From: Anaerocolumna chitinilytica
Lineage (GTDB): Bacteria > Bacillota > Clostridia > Lachnospirales > Lachnospiraceae
Assembly (NCBI RefSeq): GCF_014218355.1
Contig: NZ_AP023368.1
Location: 3,662,001 to 3,726,000, forward strand
DNA: 64,000 bases
Reading direction: 5' to 3'
This document shows positions 60,976 through 64,000 of the stretch, piece after piece. The translations under genes were made by a program, and so were the position numbers. Every line of letters begins with the position of its first letter. Positions within the stretch are counted from its first letter, which is position 1. The notes under the pieces were generated by a model, which worked only from the letters and a program-made list of their open reading frames with translations, was not told the origin of the DNA and ran no database searches.

Positions 60976-61632
60976 TCAATCTTTTGCCTCTATTACCAAT
61001 AGGATACCGGCTCCTATCTGTATGCTCGCTTGTTCTTCTGTCACTTCATTACTAACTCCCAGACTGGTTCCTAAAGTAAAGGTCTTGTCTTTCAAAGGAT
61101 ATAAAAATCCCTTTAAGGTAACCCTCTCTACTTTTTCCGTAAAAGGGAGCAGTGAGATATATGGACCATGAAGATTTTTACGGTGTATTACCATATCCTC
61201 ATCAATCATATAAATCTTATTATGTTCATCTATCATATAAGTCTTAATATGTTCCCTTAATGGCAAGCATAAAAGAGAAATATTTGCAATCATATGGTCT
61301 GCTCTGGTTCCTGTTGCACCGAGAATGACTATCTCTGCAGGCTTTACTTCCATTGCTGTCTGTATCGCCAATTCTGTATCAGTTGCATCCTTCATTGGAT
61401 TGTACTCAACAACTTTGACGCCTTCCAGGGTTTTGTAATAATCTATTACATCCTTTGATACAGAATCAAAGTCGCCAATAACATAATCAGGCGTCAGGGA
61501 CAGTGCTGATACTGCCTCCAGGCCTTTATCCACTGCGATAATTTTATCAAATTCTTTATTTTTCAGATACTCCTTCATAAAGGTGAGAGAAATATCTCCT
61601 CCTGTTACAATCAGTACCCGTATATCCCTCAT
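60976..61632 (-). CDS. thiN: Thiamine pyrophosphokinase ThiN
   Basis: The 218-residue product has the catalytic 'DYVIGDFDSVS' and 'KDATDTELAIQTAME' segments followed by 'LGATGTRADHMIANI', which bind ATP and thiamine. It makes thiamine pyrophosphate. The ATG overlaps the rpe stop by four bases (ATGA). rsgA-rpe-thiN is a widespread Firmicute order. Confidence 0.94.
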   Translation of the reverse strand: MRDIRVLIVTGGDISLTFMKEYLKNKEFDKIIAVDKGLEAVSALSLTPDYVIGDFDSVSKDVIDYYKTLEGVKVVEYNPMKDATDTELAIQTAMEVKPAEIVILGATGTRADHMIANISLLCLPLREHIKTYMIDEHNKIYMIDEDMVIHRKNLHGPYISLLPFTEKVERVTLKGFLYPLKDKTFTLGTSLGVSNEVTEEQASIQIGAGILLVIEAKD

Positions 61633-62297
61633 AACTGTGCCCCCACTCTTGTAAAGGTACTCTTAAAAGCTGCAACATTCTCTTTAATATCACCGCTGAA
61701 TACTGCAGTTCCTGCTACTATAACATTCGCTCCGGCTTCTAACACCTCTGCTACATTTACCAGATTAATTCCTCCGTCAACCTCAATGTCAATATTCAGC
61801 TGTTTTTGAGTAATTACTTCTTTTAAACTCTTTATCTTATCAAGAGCAAGTGGTATAAAGGATTGTCCTCCAAACCCCGGATTCACGCTCATGATTAACA
61901 CCATATCAATATCCTGATAGATATATTCAAGTTCAGTAAGAGGCGTGGATGGATTTAAGGAGACTCCGGCCTTTAACCCCAATTCTTTTATTCTGGACAC
62001 TGTACGATGTAAGTGTTTACAGGCTTCCGTGTGAACTGTAATGATATCGGCACCAGCCTCTTTAAAATCCTCCAGATAGCGGATGGGCTCCTCAACCATA
62101 AGATGCACATCAAATATCAGCTTGGATTCTTTTCTGAGAGACTTCATAACAGGTGCTCCAAAAGAAATACTGGGTACAAAGGCTCCATCCATTACGTCGA
62201 TGTGAAGATAGTCTGCCCCTGCTTCTTCCGCAGCTTTTACATATTCACCAAGGCGCCAAAAATCAGCGGCAAGGATTGAAGGTGCCAATTTATACAT
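61629..62297 (-). CDS. rpe: Ribulose-phosphate 3-epimerase
   Basis: The product is a 222-residue TIM barrel with metal-site motifs 'LHIDVMDGAFVPSISFG' and 'DVHLMVEEP', phosphate-binding 'VNPGFGGQ' and 'EVDGGIN'. It interconverts ribulose 5-phosphate and xylulose 5-phosphate. The ATG at 62297 (MYKLAPS) is preferred on family length. AAAGG is nearer to an ATG at 62309, so the start is not certain. Confidence 0.95.
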   Translation of the reverse strand: MYKLAPSILAADFWRLGEYVKAAEEAGADYLHIDVMDGAFVPSISFGAPVMKSLRKESKLIFDVHLMVEEPIRYLEDFKEAGADIITVHTEACKHLHRTVSRIKELGLKAGVSLNPSTPLTELEYIYQDIDMVLIMSVNPGFGGQSFIPLALDKIKSLKEVITQKQLNIDIEVDGGINLVNVAEVLEAGANVIVAGTAVFSGDIKENVAAFKSTFTRVGAQL

Positions 62298-62321
62298 TCT
62301 GATAACCATGACCTTTCCATA

Positions 62322-63203
62322 TTAGAATTTCTTTTTCTTTTGATTTAATTCTTCATATAAATCTTTGTAGTTCTTGTAACGAATTTTACTGATTTTTCCC
62401 TGTTTTAATGCTTCTTTTACCTTACAGTCAGGTTCATTTAAATGCATGCATCCAAGGAATCGGCATTCATCAGAATATTCCATGAACTCAGGAAAGAAAT
62501 CCTTTAATTCGTCCTTTTCCATATCGCTCAGATACAAAGAACTAAAACCAGGTGTATCCATGACAAATCCATCTTCCCCAATGGATATCAGTTCAGAATG
62601 CCTGGTGGTATGTTTTCCTCGTTGTATCTTCTCACTTATTTCTCCTGTCTTCGTATTCGCATCAGGAGATACAAGATTTACAATAGATGACTTTCCTACA
62701 CCTGATGGGCCGGCTAAAACCGTAGTCTTATGAGCAAGCAAATCCTTTAAGGCTGTAATTCCCTCTTCCGTATAGGTACTGGTAAACAAAGTATGATATC
62801 CACAGTTCCTATAGGTTTCTTCCAGCAGCGCTATTTCTTTTTCCGATACAACATCCTTTTTATTAAAACAAATGATTGTGTCGACCTTCTGCCTTAGCAT
62901 TAATATGAGAAAACGGTCCAAAAGATTAAGGTTGGGAGCTGGTTTAGCAGCTGCAAATATAATCATTGCCTGATCCACATTTGCTACTGCCGGCCTGATA
63001 AGCTCGTTCCTTCTTTCAAGTATATCCGTTATATTCCCTTTCATGGTTTCTTCCTCTAAAACGTCTATCAGAACATCATCCCCCACCAGGGGTTTGATGT
63101 TCTGATTACGGAAGATTCCTTTTGCCTTGCACTCATAGATTTGTCCATTCTCTGCAAAGACATAATAGAATCCGCCAATGCCTTTTATTATTTTACCTGT
63201 CAT
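62322..63203 (-). CDS. rsgA: Ribosome small subunit-dependent GTPase RsgA
   Basis: The 293-residue product has an N-terminal OB fold, a circularly permuted GTPase with 'NKKD' first and P-loop 'GPSGVGKSS' (165-173), then 'DTPGFSSL', and a C-terminal zinc site 'CRFLGCMHLNEPDC'. It acts in late 30S maturation. GGAG six bases before the ATG at 63203 fixes the start. Confidence 0.96.
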   Translation of the reverse strand: MTGKIIKGIGGFYYVFAENGQIYECKAKGIFRNQNIKPLVGDDVLIDVLEEETMKGNITDILERRNELIRPAVANVDQAMIIFAAAKPAPNLNLLDRFLILMLRQKVDTIICFNKKDVVSEKEIALLEETYRNCGYHTLFTSTYTEEGITALKDLLAHKTTVLAGPSGVGKSSIVNLVSPDANTKTGEISEKIQRGKHTTRHSELISIGEDGFVMDTPGFSSLYLSDMEKDELKDFFPEFMEYSDECRFLGCMHLNEPDCKVKEALKQGKISKIRYKNYKDLYEELNQKKKKF

Positions 63204-63259
63204 ATTATACTCCATGTATATCGCAAGTTTTCTAGAACAAAACTACCTTCACCCGCTAC

Positions 63260-64000
63260 TTAACGTTCCGGAGTAAAACTTACCTGCCAGGTAGTTCCAT
63301 ATTCTTCATATACAACCCATGCACCATTTTCTTTCACAGCACCAGGATCTCCTTGATTTGCAGGTCGCCCGATGAACATGATTACGGTTGCATCCGAACC
63401 GCTTTTACTGGTAATCGGAATGCTGAAGGGGAAACTGTCATAATCCATTTGCTGTTTTTGTAAAGTGGTAGTCTTACCATCCTGTACCATTTGTACTTTA
63501 ACAATTCCGCTGTCGCCAGGATAATCAAAAGGATCCTCATCTATGGTAACAGATCCCGTATAGGAAGAAGGATTGTCATTTCCGGCACTGCCTAAACTAA
63601 TTACCAGGTCAACCGCTGTGCCTTTTGCTACTTCAGAACCGCCTGCCTGACTCTGGCTCATTACTTTTCCTTTGGCATAAGTTTCAGAATAATCCTGGGT
63701 TATATTTCCGGCTGTCAGGTCATTATCCTTTAGCTTTTTAATAGCAGCATCTTTGGTAGAGTCAAGCACATTGGGAACTACGGTATTGGTTTTTTCGGGT
63801 CCTTTGCTGACAACTAAAACAATTGTATCGCCTTCTTTAACCATATTTCCTCTGGCTGGCTCTGTAGCAATGACTTTTCCAGCCTCTACTGAATCATCAA
63901 ATTGTTCCTTTATTTTTGAATCTACTTTCAGACCTAGGCCTGTTAGAGTAGTTTCGGCATCTTTTGATGAGCTATTACTTACATCCGGTAATTGGAAGCT
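63260..64000 (-). CDS. prkC: PASTA-domain Ser/Thr protein kinase PrkC, C-terminal part (5' end cut by window edge)
   Basis: The frame is open from the right edge to a stop at 63260, giving 247 residues without a start. Two PASTA domains are visible: about 1-68 ('LPDVSNSSSKDAETTLTGLG' to 'VLVVSKGPE') and 69-138 ('VPNVLDSTKDAAIKKLK' to 'VDLVISLGS'). A distinct C-terminal region follows (about 150-247). The kinase domain lies outside the window. An internal ATG at 63844 is not the start. Identification as PrkC rests on PASTA repeats plus the prkC-rsgA-rpe-thiN order known from Firmicutes. Confidence 0.88.
   Translation of the reverse strand, partial: SFQLPDVSNSSSKDAETTLTGLGLKVDSKIKEQFDDSVEAGKVIATEPARGNMVKEGDTIVLVVSKGPEKTNTVVPNVLDSTKDAAIKKLKDNDLTAGNITQDYSETYAKGKVMSQSQAGGSEVAKGTAVDLVISLGSAGNDNPSSYTGSVTIDEDPFDYPGDSGIVKVQMVQDGKTTTLQKQQMDYDSFPFSIPITSKSGSDATVIMFIGRPANQGDPGAVKENGAWVVYEEYGTTWQVSFTPER

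Overview
The window comes from an AT-rich, motile, endospore-forming Firmicute. Gene order, the flagellar and sporulation genes and the protein sequences best fit the family Lachnospiraceae (Clostridium cluster XIVa; relatives of Lachnoclostridium or Anaerocolumna). That placement is by recognition, not by a search. All protein genes but one lie on the minus strand, so the biological reading direction runs from high to low coordinates. The exception is the small ylmC/ymxH-type gene at 40389-40652.

Read along the minus strand, the window opens with the 3' part of a PASTA-type Ser/Thr kinase gene (prkC, cut by the window edge), then rsgA, rpe, thiN, ychF and lgt, ending at a strong terminator. 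Next is the division and cell-wall (dcw) cluster: mraZ, rsmH, ftsL, a class B PBP, a SpoVD-like PBP, mraY, murD, ftsW, murA, divIB/ftsQ and ftsZ. murE and murG are missing from their usual places. The mraZ promoter carries an array of 10-bp AAGTGG repeats typical of MraZ autoregulation. ftsZ has its own promoter and terminator and is followed by the forespore/mother-cell cascade spoIIGA-sigE-sigG. The spoIIGA promoter has the long spacing and 0A-like box expected of Spo0A control. A metallo-beta-lactamase lipoprotein gene then meets the plus-strand ylmC gene tail to tail, followed by nrdR.

Between nrdR and the comM(yifB)-dprA-topA group lies about 0.9 kb without a gene. It holds two large imperfect palindromes (38915-39146 and 39402-39638). 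They are homologous to each other in opposite orientation. Their stem sequences differ but stay base-paired by compensatory changes, while unpaired arm segments are conserved. I regard this pair as the most interesting object in the window.

After topA comes codY with its own promoter and terminator, and then a complete fla/che operon of about 32 kb: flgB, flgC, fliE, fliF, fliG, fliH, fliI, fliJ, a MotE/YlxF-like gene, fliK, flgD, a TIGR02530-type gene, flgE, flbD/swrD, fliL, fliM, fliY, cheY, fliO, fliP, fliQ, fliR, flhB, flhA, flhF, flhG, a PilZ/YcgR-type gene, cheB, cheA, cheW, cheC, cheD, a small membrane protein gene, the sigma-28 gene fliA(sigD), a FapA/DUF342 gene and a partial unknown gene at the left edge. 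The order is close to that of the Bacillus subtilis fla/che operon. A CodY-box-like sequence abuts the flgB promoter, which suggests that the regulator encoded next door controls the operon.

No rRNA, tRNA, CRISPR array, prophage or transposase gene was seen. Several short hairpin repeats recur in intergenic gaps; they are listed individually.
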